Below are positions 1-5,629 of a stretch of 8,390 nucleotides of DNA, piece by piece (the first letter of the stretch is position 1; every line of letters starts with the position of its first letter). The notes beneath the pieces are model-generated. The model was given only the letters and a program-made list of their open reading frames with translations, did no database searches and was not told the DNA's origin. The position numbers and the translations under genes are program-made. Source of the stretch: Candidatus Woesearchaeota archaeon (GTDB taxonomy: Archaea; Nanobdellota; Nanobdellia; Woesearchaeales; UBA525); NCBI GenBank assembly GCA_027371725.1, contig DAHXMN010000027.1:1-8390 (forward strand). Direction: 5' to 3'.

Positions 1-129
1 AGTCACGGAGACGGTGATGGGCGACGTCCCGTAATTGGCCGCGAGGCCGTTGATGAGGTCTGCGAGGTCGGCGGAAGCGTACCCTTCCCCCGCGTCAGAC
101 TTTTTTCTTGGGTGATATCCGGGATCCAT
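1..129 (-). CDS. Unknown protein, 5' end only (runs off the left edge)
   Basis: An open frame on the minus strand starts with ATG at 129-127 and stays open for 43 codons to the window edge. It begins MDPGYHPRKKSDAGEGY, with a basic patch, and continues into ADLADLINGLAANYG, a helix-like stretch. Most third codon positions after about codon 12 are G or C, matching the real genes here, whereas the other two minus frames read as Arg/Pro-rich noise. It starts 28 bp after the stop of another minus-strand fragment (158-160), so the two look like consecutive genes of one operon. I do not recognise the family. No clear GAGGTG motif precedes the ATG, so the exact start is uncertain. Confidence 0.4.
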   Translation of the reverse strand, partial: MDPGYHPRKKSDAGEGYASADLADLINGLAANYGTSPITVSVT

Positions 130-157
130 ACTGGCCTGAAATGCGCAGACCTGCCGC

Positions 158-304
158 TCACTGGCGGCCATGGCCCGCAGCGTCGACGTGGTAGCTGATG
201 TCCTTCACCTTGACGAGGCGCGCCACCATCCTGTTGACGGTCTCCGCGACCGCCTGCGGGAGCGCGCTGTGGACGCCGATGACGAGATGCTGCTCGCCTT
301 CCAT
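158..304 (-). pseudogene. Unknown protein, 3' end only, cut off by an inversion or assembly join
   Basis: Read on the minus strand, positions 304 to 158 encode about 48 residues ending in TGA at 160-158. The stretch includes EGEQHLVIGVHSALPQAVAE and, further on, LVKVKDISYHVDAAG. Nearly every third position is G or C, and GTC, CTC, ATC and GCG dominate, as in the other genes here. The pattern suggests strand-helix-strand, as in small ferredoxin- or ACT-like domains, but I cannot name a family. Upstream of about 304 the same frame runs antisense through the thermosome gene and loses its coding character, so the N-terminal part of this protein is missing here. The ATG at 304-302 could make it a complete 48-residue protein, but the abrupt change at the thermosome boundary argues for a truncated gene. 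Confidence 0.4.
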
Positions 305-1393
305 CGTGACGCCGTGCTCGCGGTCGCGGAGCGGGAGAACGGCTCCTTCTCCGTGGACAAGGACGCGGTGAAGATCGAGCGGAAGGTCGGCTCATCGGTG
401 GAGGAGAGCGAGATCGTCGACGGCATCCTCCTCGACAAGGAGCGGGTGCATCCGAACATGCCGCGCAAGGTGACGGGCGCGCGGATCCTGCTGCTCGATA
501 CCGCGCTCGAGATCAGGAACACGGAGACGGACGCGAAGATCACGATCACCGACCCGGAGAAGCTCCAGGCGTTCCTCGACATGGAAGAAGCGATGCTGAA
601 ACGGATGACGGACAAGGCGCTGAAGAGCGGCACGAACGTCGTGATCTGCCAGAAAGGCATCGATGACGTCGCGCAGCACTATCTCGCGAAAGCCGGCGTG
701 CTCGCGCTCCGTCGCGTCAAGAAGAGCGACCTCGAGCGTCTGGCGAAGGCGACGGGCGGCCGGATCGTCTCGAATCTCGATGACTTGGCGAAGCAGGACT
801 TGGGCGTCGCGGGCGTCGTCGAGGAGATGAACGTCGGCGACGAGCCTATGATCTATGTCAAGGAGTGCAAGCACCCCCGCGCGCTCACGATTCTCGTCCG
901 AGGGGGTACTGAGCACGTCGCTGCGGAAGTCCAGAGAGCCCTCGAGGACGCGATTGGCGTCGTCACGGCCGCGCTCAAGAGCGGTAAGGTGGTTGCAGGT
1001 GCGGGCGCCCCGGAGATGGAGCTCGCGAAAGAGCTGCGCAGTTATGCTGCGTCGCTCAGCGGCCGCGAGCAGCTCGCGGTGCAGGCGTTCGCGGACGCGA
1101 TGGAGGTCATCCCGCGCACGCTCGCCGAGAACGCGGGCATCGACCCGATCGACGTCCTCACCGACCTGAAGGCGGCGCACGAGAAGGGCGAGAAGTGGGC
1201 GGGCATCAACGTCTTCACCGGGAAGCGGATGGACGCGTGGAAGCAGGGCGTCATCGAGCCCCTCAAGATCAAGACGCAGGCGGCGAGCAGCGCGGCCGAG
1301 GTCGCGATCCTCATCCTCCGCATCGACGACGTGATCAGCAGCGAGAAGAGGGGCGGGAAGATGCCGTCCGGTCCCGACATGCCGGAGATGTAG
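170..1393 (+). CDS. Thermosome (group II chaperonin) subunit, N-terminal third missing
   Basis: ATP-dependent cytosolic folding chaperone whose subunits form stacked eight- or nine-membered rings. The open frame is 407 codons, but thermosome similarity starts only at about residue 47 (nucleotide 308) with DAVLAVAE and then runs continuously. Recognisable segments are the apical domain with DKERVHPNMP (about 89-98), TDPEKLQAFLDMEE, CQKGIDDVAQHYLAK (about 160-174) and RRVKKSD, then the C-terminal equatorial domain with RGGTEH, AGAGAPEMELA, FADAMEVIPRTLAENAGIDP and FTGKRMDAW. The end is a short Gly/Met tail (GGKMPSGPDMPEM). A normal subunit is about 540 residues; roughly the first 180 are absent, including the equatorial half that carries the GDGTT ATP-binding motif. 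Residues 1-46 of the open frame are antisense to a minus-strand gene end and look artificial. As drawn the product could not hydrolyse ATP, so this is a truncated gene, a rearrangement product or an assembly chimera. The family call is secure. Confidence 0.9.
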   Translation: MARSVDVVADVLHLDEARHHPVDGLRDRLRERAVDADDEMLLAFHRDAVLAVAERENGSFSVDKDAVKIERKVGSSVEESEIVDGILLDKERVHPNMPRKVTGARILLLDTALEIRNTETDAKITITDPEKLQAFLDMEEAMLKRMTDKALKSGTNVVICQKGIDDVAQHYLAKAGVLALRRVKKSDLERLAKATGGRIVSNLDDLAKQDLGVAGVVEEMNVGDEPMIYVKECKHPRALTILVRGGTEHVAAEVQRALEDAIGVVTAALKSGKVVAGAGAPEMELAKELRSYAASLSGREQLAVQAFADAMEVIPRTLAENAGIDPIDVLTDLKAAHEKGEKWAGINVFTGKRMDAWKQGVIEPLKIKTQAASSAAEVAILILRIDDVISSEKRGGKMPSGPDMPEM

Positions 1394-1401
1394 GGCCGGA
1401 C

Positions 1402-1858
1402 ATGGACGCCCCTGCTCTGAAGACCGGGGTCAGGGTTATCGTGGCTCGTGGGACTGCGCTCAAGGACCTGCACGTCGCCGAGAAAGGCGCGCCGGTGAAC
1501 CCTGCCTGCATCTTCTCGCAGGATGTCGTAGAGTAAAGCTCTCGTCGCTGCCGAGGGGGAAGATCGGTGCCGTCGTGAAAGCGACGCCGGCCGGTCCGCT
1601 CTTCCGCATCGGACCTCTCAGGACTGTGTCGGGAGGGCTGCGCCTGCTGAAGATACGTCATCCCGACCGGACGCGGCCGGAACTGGGCGATGCGGGCTTC
1701 ACCATCGCTGATTTTCCCGGCTTCAAGAGAAAATATCCGCTGAGAGCGGGTTCCGGCCGATACCCCGCGACTTCGAGATGACCGAATTCATGGCGCCCGG
1801 CTCCGACGTGCGGGCCTGCTTCTCCCATCCTCTCCTGGACGAACAGTCGGGCCTGTGA
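1402..1858 (+). pseudogene. Coding-like fragments in shifted frames, possibly a decayed gene
   Basis: The 480 bp between the thermosome stop and the Alx gene hold no single long credible gene. Three plus-strand pieces look protein-like. The first is 1402-1536, ATG to TAA, 44 residues starting MDAPALKTGVRVIVARG. The second is an open frame from about 1521 to 1750 with KLSSLPRGKIGAVVKATPAG and later LGDAGFTIADFPGFK. The third is 1751-1858, with FRPIPRDFEMTEFMAPGSD and then RACFSHPLLDEQSGL before TGA. The pieces lie end to end in different frames, which fits a gene broken by two frameshifts, but each could be chance. CTG is used more often for Leu than in the neighbours, which prefer CTC. I recognise no family. 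Confidence 0.25.
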
Positions 1859-1872
1859 GCCGATCCCCCCTC

Positions 1873-2898
1873 TCAATCATCACTCGCTGGCAGGCGCTCC
1901 GCCCTGCGGGCAATCCGCCGCCGCGCCTCCTCCCGTATGCCCCTCTGCCGGGCGCGCGCTTCTTCCCTCTGTATGCGTCGCTGATGGCTGACGGAGAGGG
2001 TCATGGCCGCGGCCAGCACCGAGATGATGATGGCGAGCGAGACGAGGATGGGGATGTGGATCCACCAGTCGAGGAGCATCTTGCAGCCGATGAATGCGAG
2101 CACGACGGCCAGGCCGACGTTCAGATATTCGAAGAGGCCGTGGGCCTTCGCGATGACGAAATAGAGCGACCGCAGGCCGAGGATGGCGAAGATGTTCGAC
2201 GTGAAGACGATGAATGGATTGGTGGTGATCGCGAAGATTGCGGGGATGGAGTCGAAGGCGAAGACGAGGTCGGTGACCTCGATGACGAGCAACGCGATGA
2301 GGAGGATGGTGATGCCGAGCCGTCCGTTCTTCCGTCGAACGAACGCGCCGTCTCCGTGGTTCCGCCTCACGGGCACGACCCGGTGTATCATCCGGAGAAT
2401 CCCGCTCTCGTGCGGATCGAATTCCTCATCGCGCTTGACGAGGATCTTGTAGGCGGCATAGAGGAGGAATGCGCCGAAGAGATAGAGTATCCAGTGGAAC
2501 CTCTCGACGAGCGCCGTGCCGACGATGATGAGCGCGCCGCGCATGATGAGCGCGCCGACGATCCCCCAGAAGAGCACCTCGTGTTGGAACTTGGGCTCTA
2601 TCTTGAGCCCTGCGAAGATGATGAGGATGACGAAGAGGTTGTCCACGCTCAACGATTTCTCGATGAGGTAGCCGGTCAGGAACTGCAGCGCCGCCTCCCG
2701 GCCGAACTCCAGCCAGACGAAGACGTTGAAGAGCAGCGCTGAGATGATCCACACCGCAGTCCAGATGAGCGCTTCCTTGATGCTGATGGCGCGGTGCTTC
2801 CTGTGGAAGACTGCGAGGTCAACCACGAGCATGAGGAGGATGATTGTGATGAAGCTGCCCCAGAGGACGATGGGCGGGATGGGTGGAATTAAACTCAT
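1873..2898 (-). CDS. alx: Alx/TerC-family integral membrane protein (putative metal exporter)
   Basis: A 341-residue polytopic membrane protein of the TerC family, Alx branch. Bacterial Alx takes part in Mn2+ export, and TerC proteins serve metal homeostasis or the metallation of exported enzymes. The family signatures are complete: GYLIEKSLSVDNLFV (76-90) and VIEVTDLVFAFDSIPAIFAI (205-224), whose acidic residues sit in membrane helices and probably bind metal. About nine hydrophobic segments can be seen, among them 11-31, 44-62, 84-98, 108-130, 136-152, 197-216, 229-248, 260-276 and 281-301. The length fits E. coli Alx (about 320). The C-terminus is an Arg-rich cytosolic tail (306-341), longer than usual. 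ATG 2898 is chosen because a TATA box lies about 27 bp upstream, implying a leaderless mRNA and therefore no room for the Mn2+ riboswitch that precedes alx in E. coli. Substrate is inferred from the family only. Confidence 0.9.
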   Translation of the reverse strand: MSLIPPIPPIVLWGSFITIILLMLVVDLAVFHRKHRAISIKEALIWTAVWIISALLFNVFVWLEFGREAALQFLTGYLIEKSLSVDNLFVILIIFAGLKIEPKFQHEVLFWGIVGALIMRGALIIVGTALVERFHWILYLFGAFLLYAAYKILVKRDEEFDPHESGILRMIHRVVPVRRNHGDGAFVRRKNGRLGITILLIALLVIEVTDLVFAFDSIPAIFAITTNPFIVFTSNIFAILGLRSLYFVIAKAHGLFEYLNVGLAVVLAFIGCKMLLDWWIHIPILVSLAIIISVLAAAMTLSVSHQRRIQREEARARQRGIREEARRRIARRAERLPASDD

Positions 2899-2921
2899 GC
2901 CCGGCGGAGAGCACTTGAGGG

Positions 2922-2929
2922 ATTTAAAT
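2922..2929 (-). promoter_or_regulatory. TATA box of the alx-like gene
   Basis: The palindromic core ATTTAAAT (2922-2929) lies with its centre about 27 bp before the ATG at 2898 on the minus strand. The usual archaeal distance of 25-27 bp from the TATA centre puts the transcription start at or within a few bases of the ATG, so the mRNA should be leaderless or nearly so. Confidence 0.6.
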
Positions 2930-3408
2930 CTTGTTCCCTGCCTCCGCTTCGCCTTCTGTCGTCGGTCGCGTTGAGGACGTCGAGAAGCGTTCCCTTGGCG
3001 CTCTCTGGCGGTCTCGTCATTGATCTCGTTGGTACGCTGGCAGACTCTTGCTTGCGCGTATACTTATTCTTCTGATTCTTCTGGATCAAGTTGTACCTCG
3101 CGGCTTTGGCCCGATGAGCTTTAGCCTGATGAGGAATGCGGTCGCTTCGTTCCTGCACCGCTCATGTCGTTCGTTGGTGCCGCGGTCGCTTCGGCTCCCG
3201 CGCACGGGTTCTCCGGAACCCTTTGCGCCTCGGAGCAAAAGCCGGGCGCGGGTGCGGGCGACCGCGGGGAGGCCGTTATCGCGAGCGCCCGACCAAACCT
3301 CCGGCCGTCAAGGGAGAACAGGATCCGCCCCCTGAGGCCGTCGCGCCGGGAAGCGGCCGTCCCGAATGCGGCCATGAGATGTCCAACGCGGCCTCAGCCG
3401 TCGAAAAC
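2930..3408. other. Non-coding stretch between divergent genes
   Basis: About 480 bp without a convincing gene. Open frames exist on both strands, but they show no codon-position bias of the kind seen in the neighbouring genes and resemble no family I know. The left part (about 2940-3110) is of mixed composition with pyrimidine-rich plus-strand runs. The right part (about 3130-3400) is very GC-rich and holds the nested inverted repeats listed separately, plus a 12-bp direct repeat GCGGTCGCTTCG at 3138-3149 and 3182-3193. A weak TATA-like TATACTTA sits at 3059-3066. Confidence 0.5.
3155..3267. repeat. Nested inverted repeats / GC-rich hairpin cluster
   Basis: A perfect 10-bp inverted repeat, CCGCGGTCGC (3180-3189) and GCGACCGCGG (3258-3267), encloses a second hairpin. 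That inner hairpin is built from GCTCC/GGAGC (3194-3198 with 3232-3236), GCGCA/TGCGC (3200-3204 with 3224-3228) and GGGTTC/GAACCC (3206-3211 with 3216-3221), closing on the four-base loop TCCG. A further 5-bp pair, GCACC (3155-3159) and GGTGC (3176-3180), sits just outside. No T-tract follows on either strand, so a simple terminator is unlikely. It may be part of an RNA, a cruciform or a protein-binding region. Confidence 0.45.
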
Positions 3409-3409
3409 C

Positions 3410-3416
3410 TTATAAA
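3410..3416 (+). promoter_or_regulatory. TATA box of the coiled-coil protein operon
   Basis: TTATAAA at 3410-3416, followed by a predicted transcription start about 25 bp on (near 3439) and then the ribosome binding site GAGGTG at 3441-3446. The 5' leader would be less than 20 nt, just enough for the ribosome binding site before ATG 3456. Confidence 0.6.
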
Positions 3417-3455
3417 CCCTGTTTCTTGTGTCGGGAAAAAGAGGTGGTGTGGCAG

Positions 3456-4136
3456 ATGGTCGTCCAGCGTCCGCAGGATTCTCCGACGGGTATGGGATCC
3501 CCGCTCGGTCCCGTGAACGGCAACCCGAGCGAATACGAGCTCGTCCCGCACGACCAGATTGAATATCTGAGGGGCGAGATCGAACGGGTGAAGCGCAACC
3601 CGTTCGGCGATACGCAGAGCAGCAAGGATCTCCTCACCGCGCTCGATCACCTTAACCGGAACGTCTCCAAGCTCGTCGCCATCTTCGAGACCGCGAACGA
3701 CGAGATCGTCCGCGACTACAAGGACAAGGCGAACACGGAGAAGATCAACCGCGTCCTGGAGCAGAACGAGAAGCTCGCCCGCGGCATCGTCGTCATCGCT
3801 GACCTCCTCAAGGAGCTGAAGGAGATCCGCAGCCAGGAAGCGCTGCAGCATCTCTCCCTGCAGCCATCGCAGCCTGCTCCGCAGCAGTACCTCTCGCAGT
3901 CCCCGCCGCCCACCGCGCCGCTCGCACCGGAATGGCAGCAGGCGATGAACGAGCTCTCCAACGATGGCATGGCCAGCCAGGCGAGCGGCGACGACAACCC
4001 GTTCCTCGAGGAGCAGCCCGGCGGGCAGTACCCTCAGCGGCAGGGTCCGTTCCCCGTCGCGCCGCAGCAGCGGCCGCCTTCCCGCGGCCTGCCGCCCATC
4101 GACTTCTCAGACGTGCCGCCGCCCCCCCTGAGGTGA
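3456..4136 (+). CDS. Coiled-coil protein with Pro/Gln-rich C-terminal tail, function unknown
   Basis: A 226-residue soluble protein of unknown function. Residues 1-27 are a flexible Pro/Gly/Ser leader. Residues 30-130 are charged and helical, with PHDQIEYLRGEIERVKRNPFG (about 31-51), then helices rich in Leu/Ile and Glu/Lys that probably form a coiled coil (about 58-128, including QNEKLARGIVVIADLLKEL). Residues 135-226 are low-complexity, rich in Pro and Gln, ending in DVPPPPLR. There is no signal peptide or membrane segment. The NPFG-plus-coil layout resembles uncharacterised proteins I remember from DPANN archaea; this is recollection, not a search. ATG 3456 is preferred over upstream in-frame GTG/TTG codons because GAGGTG (3441-3446) lies 9 nt before it and a TATA box sits at 3410-3416. 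The next gene overlaps its ribosome binding site with this stop codon, so the two products probably work together. Confidence 0.8.
   Translation: MVVQRPQDSPTGMGSPLGPVNGNPSEYELVPHDQIEYLRGEIERVKRNPFGDTQSSKDLLTALDHLNRNVSKLVAIFETANDEIVRDYKDKANTEKINRVLEQNEKLARGIVVIADLLKELKEIRSQEALQHLSLQPSQPAPQQYLSQSPPPTAPLAPEWQQAMNELSNDGMASQASGDDNPFLEEQPGGQYPQRQGPFPVAPQQRPPSRGLPPIDFSDVPPPPLR
4130..4136 (+). promoter_or_regulatory. Ribosome binding site overlapping the upstream stop codon
   Basis: GAGGTGA at 4130-4136 matches the archaeal anti-Shine-Dalgarno sequence and contains the TGA stop of the coiled-coil gene. It lies 4 nt before the GTG start at 4141. This decides the start of the downstream gene and implies translational coupling. 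Confidence 0.6.
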
Positions 4137-4140
4137 GCGT

Positions 4141-4488
4141 GTGGGGACCGAAGCGGCTCGGTACGCGTTCGCCTCGCTGGCGCTCAGCGGACGGCTCCAC
4201 CGCCTCCTTGACCGGATGGGTGAACGGCAGCACCGCCGTCACGCGCAGGACATCCTCGCCTTCGACGCCGAGATCGATGGCGCGCTCGCCAGGATTGAGC
4301 GGAAAGAGCCGGCCATTCGCGACGATGCGCGCGGGATGGAGCTCTCCCTCATCCGTCAGGACTTCGAGGAGATCGAGCGGCTCTACGCCGCGTACAAGGC
4401 GCGCAACGAGGTGCCGGAGAGCGTCGCGCAGCGGTTCGACAGGGTCATCGACGGAATCCGCGAGAAGCTGAAGGAAAAAGGTTTCTAG
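4141..4488 (+). CDS. Small helical protein coupled to the coiled-coil gene, function unknown
   Basis: A 115-residue, highly charged, all-helical protein without membrane segment, Cys or recognisable catalytic motif. Segments such as HRRHAQDILAFDAEIDGALA and DFEEIERLYAAYKARNEV suggest three or four amphipathic helices and possible coiled-coil pairing. The start is GTG at 4141, four bases after the previous stop, with GAGGTGA lying across that stop; the first in-frame ATG (4216) would lose a helix. The tight coupling suggests a partner of the coiled-coil protein, perhaps in a heteromeric complex; that is inference from position only. Its TAG stop shares CTAG with the stop of the convergent DUF1931 gene. 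I do not recognise a named family. Confidence 0.75.
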   Translation: MGTEAARYAFASLALSGRLHRLLDRMGERQHRRHAQDILAFDAEIDGALARIERKEPAIRDDARGMELSLIRQDFEEIERLYAAYKARNEVPESVAQRFDRVIDGIREKLKEKGF

Positions 4489-4646
4489 AGGTCCTTCGCC
4501 ATCACGGTCCTCCGTCCGTTGGCGTCCGCGCGCTTCACCGCGTCCTTGATGATCTGCACGGCCTTCTCGTTCAGCGCGTCCGCGAAATCGCCCGCGACGT
4601 TGTACCCGGTAGCGTAATCCTTGATCTTCGCCTTCACGACCAGCAT
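4485..4646 (-). CDS. DUF1931 / histone-fold-like small protein
   Basis: A 53-residue basic protein starting MLVVKAKIKDYATGYNVAGD and ending NGRRTVMAKDL. This matches the short DUF1931 proteins common in DPANN and other archaea, which have the histone fold and are thought to act as DNA-binding or chromatin-like proteins. The final segment (about 42-53) corresponds to the histone pattern of a basic loop followed by a short strand and the helix start (RRTVMAKDL, compare RKTVMPRDL). Length is about that of one histone fold. The open frame extends further upstream, but ATG 4646 is chosen because GAGGTGG (4651-4657) lies four bases before it and the family starts at this point. DNA binding is inferred from the family; the sequence shows only basic charge and the pattern match. 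Confidence 0.8.
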   Translation of the reverse strand: MLVVKAKIKDYATGYNVAGDFADALNEKAVQIIKDAVKRADANGRRTVMAKDL

Positions 4647-4650
4647 GTTT

Positions 4651-4657
4651 CCACCTC
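4651..4657 (-). promoter_or_regulatory. Ribosome binding site of the DUF1931 gene
   Basis: GAGGTGG read on the minus strand, with spacer AAAC before ATG 4646. It fixes the start well inside a longer open frame. Confidence 0.65.
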
Positions 4658-4707
4658 GAATGTTCTTTTCGGGACTCATGCCCCCGGTCTTTGCCGTCTC
4701 CCAGTCG

Positions 4708-4715
4708 TTTAAATA
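4708..4715. promoter_or_regulatory. TATA box, possibly serving both directions
   Basis: TTTAAATA (4708-4715), read TATTTAAA on the minus strand. In the minus direction it would start a transcript near 4686, giving the DUF1931 gene a 40-nt leader with its ribosome binding site. In the plus direction it would start one near 4737-4738, at the beginning of the structured RNA candidate. The symmetric TTTAAA core allows either or both. Confidence 0.5.
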
Positions 4716-4737
4716 GATTGTTGTCATCGAGAAGAGA

Positions 4738-4938
4738 ATGGGTTTCGTCCGCGCAACGTCGATGGGCATCATCGCCCCCTTGGCGCAGGACCCGACGACG
4801 CGCACGGCCGAGCTGCAGCGAAGGCCGTAATCGCGAGTCGTCGTCAAGGTCTCGGACCGGAGGGAGGACGATCTCTCCGCCGGGGCGATGATGCGGACGT
4901 GAAGAATCGATTTTTCGTTTCGTAGAACGTTTTTTTTT
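4738..4938 (+). ncRNA. Candidate structured non-coding RNA, about 200 nt, no known family
   Basis: The interval between the DUF1931 promoter and the SdpI gene folds on paper into a nested structure. CGTCCG (4746-4751) pairs with CGGACG (4894-4899). CATCATCGCCCC (4767-4778) pairs perfectly over 12 bp with GGGGCGATGATG (4882-4893), directly stacked on it on the 3' side, leaving a 15-nt bulge on the 5' side. Inside are GACGACG (4794-4800) with CGTCGTC (4839-4845), ACGGCC (4804-4809) with GGCCGT (4823-4828), and CGGAG (4858-4862) with CTCCG (4875-4879). A TATA box lies about 26 bp before 4738 and a nine-T run ends the unit at 4930-4938. I found no match to features I know of RNase P, SRP, tRNA or C/D RNA. 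Transcription is inferred. A 30-codon ORF at 4738-4830 is not convincing. Confidence 0.4.
4930..4938 (+). terminator. T-tract terminator for plus-strand transcription
   Basis: Nine T in a row (4930-4938), followed by further T-runs at 4942-4945, 4947-4954 and 4956-4960. Oligo-T on the non-template strand is the intrinsic terminator of archaea. The only plus-strand unit it could end is the structured RNA candidate or read-through from the 4141-4488 gene. The same bases encode the lysine-rich tail and stop of the SdpI-like gene on the other strand. Confidence 0.4.
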
Positions 4939-5620
4939 AACTTTTATTTTTTTTCTTTTTACGGGTTTCCGGTCTCTTCGTCCGCTCCTCCTTCCGGTAC
5001 AGCACGTACGAGTAGACGACGAGGAAGAGCGCCGTCGCGAGCACGGGGACGAGGAGGAAGAGGAACGCGAGCGCGGGGACGAGGACGCCGACGAGCGTGA
5101 CGATTGCGGTGAGCTTGAAGAGCTTCGCGCCGAGGGCGTGCGTCTTCCGCCACACGTCGTCGCTGCTCAGCGTCCACGGCGTCCGGATGCCGATGAACCA
5201 GTTCGGCTGCGCCTCGCCGACCAGGTGGCCCAGGTACCAAAAGAGGAGCGCCATCGCCGGCAGGAACCACGGGAGGAAGCTGAACCGCAGGCCGAGGTTC
5301 CACGCGAGCGTCAGGCCGTGGAGGTAGGCGAGGAAGAGGACCATGACGACGACGAACGAGTCATAGATGCCGCGGAACCGCTCGATGTTCCGCCGCCGCG
5401 GGTCAATGTACGGGATCGCGAAGAGGAGCGCGACGAGCAGCAGCGCGATGATCGGCATGAGAAACGCGCCCCAGAACCGCGGCATCGTGCCGTTGACCGC
5501 GCCCTGCGCGTCCCAGTGCGAGTCCATGCGCGCAGGCAAGGATGGATAGAGGATGATGCCCGCCGCGAAGAGCAGCCCGATGATGATGCCTGCGAGGATG
5601 ACTGCGGTCTTGGTCTTCAT
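4937..5620 (-). CDS. SdpI/YhfL-family (DUF1648) multi-pass membrane protein
   Basis: A 227-residue membrane protein with about six hydrophobic segments (roughly 5-25, 50-70, 87-107, 113-133, 166-186, 188-208). The N-terminal DUF1648 module is marked by LPARMDSHWDAQGAVNGTMP (28-47), the C-terminal SdpI/YhfL module by GIRTPWTLSSDDVWRKTH (144-161). The founding member, Bacillus SdpI, gives immunity to the SdpC toxin and signals to a repressor; archaeal members are uncharacterised, so immunity should not be assumed. The start ATG 5620 is supported by GAGGTGG (5625-5631) overlapping the gltX stop, nine bases downstream of that stop, so it is co-transcribed and translationally coupled with gltX. 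The C-terminus, RKKKKNKS, is an unusually lysine-rich tail encoded by A-tracts where the opposite strand has its T-tract. Confidence 0.85.
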   Translation of the reverse strand: MKTKTAVILAGIIIGLLFAAGIILYPSLPARMDSHWDAQGAVNGTMPRFWGAFLMPIIALLLVALLFAIPYIDPRRRNIERFRGIYDSFVVVMVLFLAYLHGLTLAWNLGLRFSFLPWFLPAMALLFWYLGHLVGEAQPNWFIGIRTPWTLSSDDVWRKTHALGAKLFKLTAIVTLVGVLVPALAFLFLLVPVLATALFLVVYSYVLYRKEERTKRPETRKKKKNKS

Positions 5621-5629
5621 CGTTCCACC

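Noticed and set aside
1855..2742. Plus-strand ORF of 295 codons opposite the alx-like gene
   Set aside because: Asp/Glu-rich antisense shadow of a membrane protein gene; no independent evidence of coding.
3109..3136. GATGA and CTGA motifs suggesting a C/D box RNA
   Set aside because: The boxes are imperfect and only about 8 nt apart, too short for a guide, with no terminal stem.
2895..3375. Several 80-95-codon ORFs in the gap between alx and the coiled-coil operon
   Set aside because: They lack third-position bias, ribosome binding sites and any family resemblance, and overlap one another on both strands.
4730..4910. Minus-strand reading VRIIAPAE reminiscent of the N-terminus of LD-carboxypeptidases (family S66)
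   Set aside because: No start codon, no catalytic continuation, and the matching bases are one arm of the 12-bp inverted repeat. The likeness is probably chance, though a degenerate remnant cannot be fully excluded.
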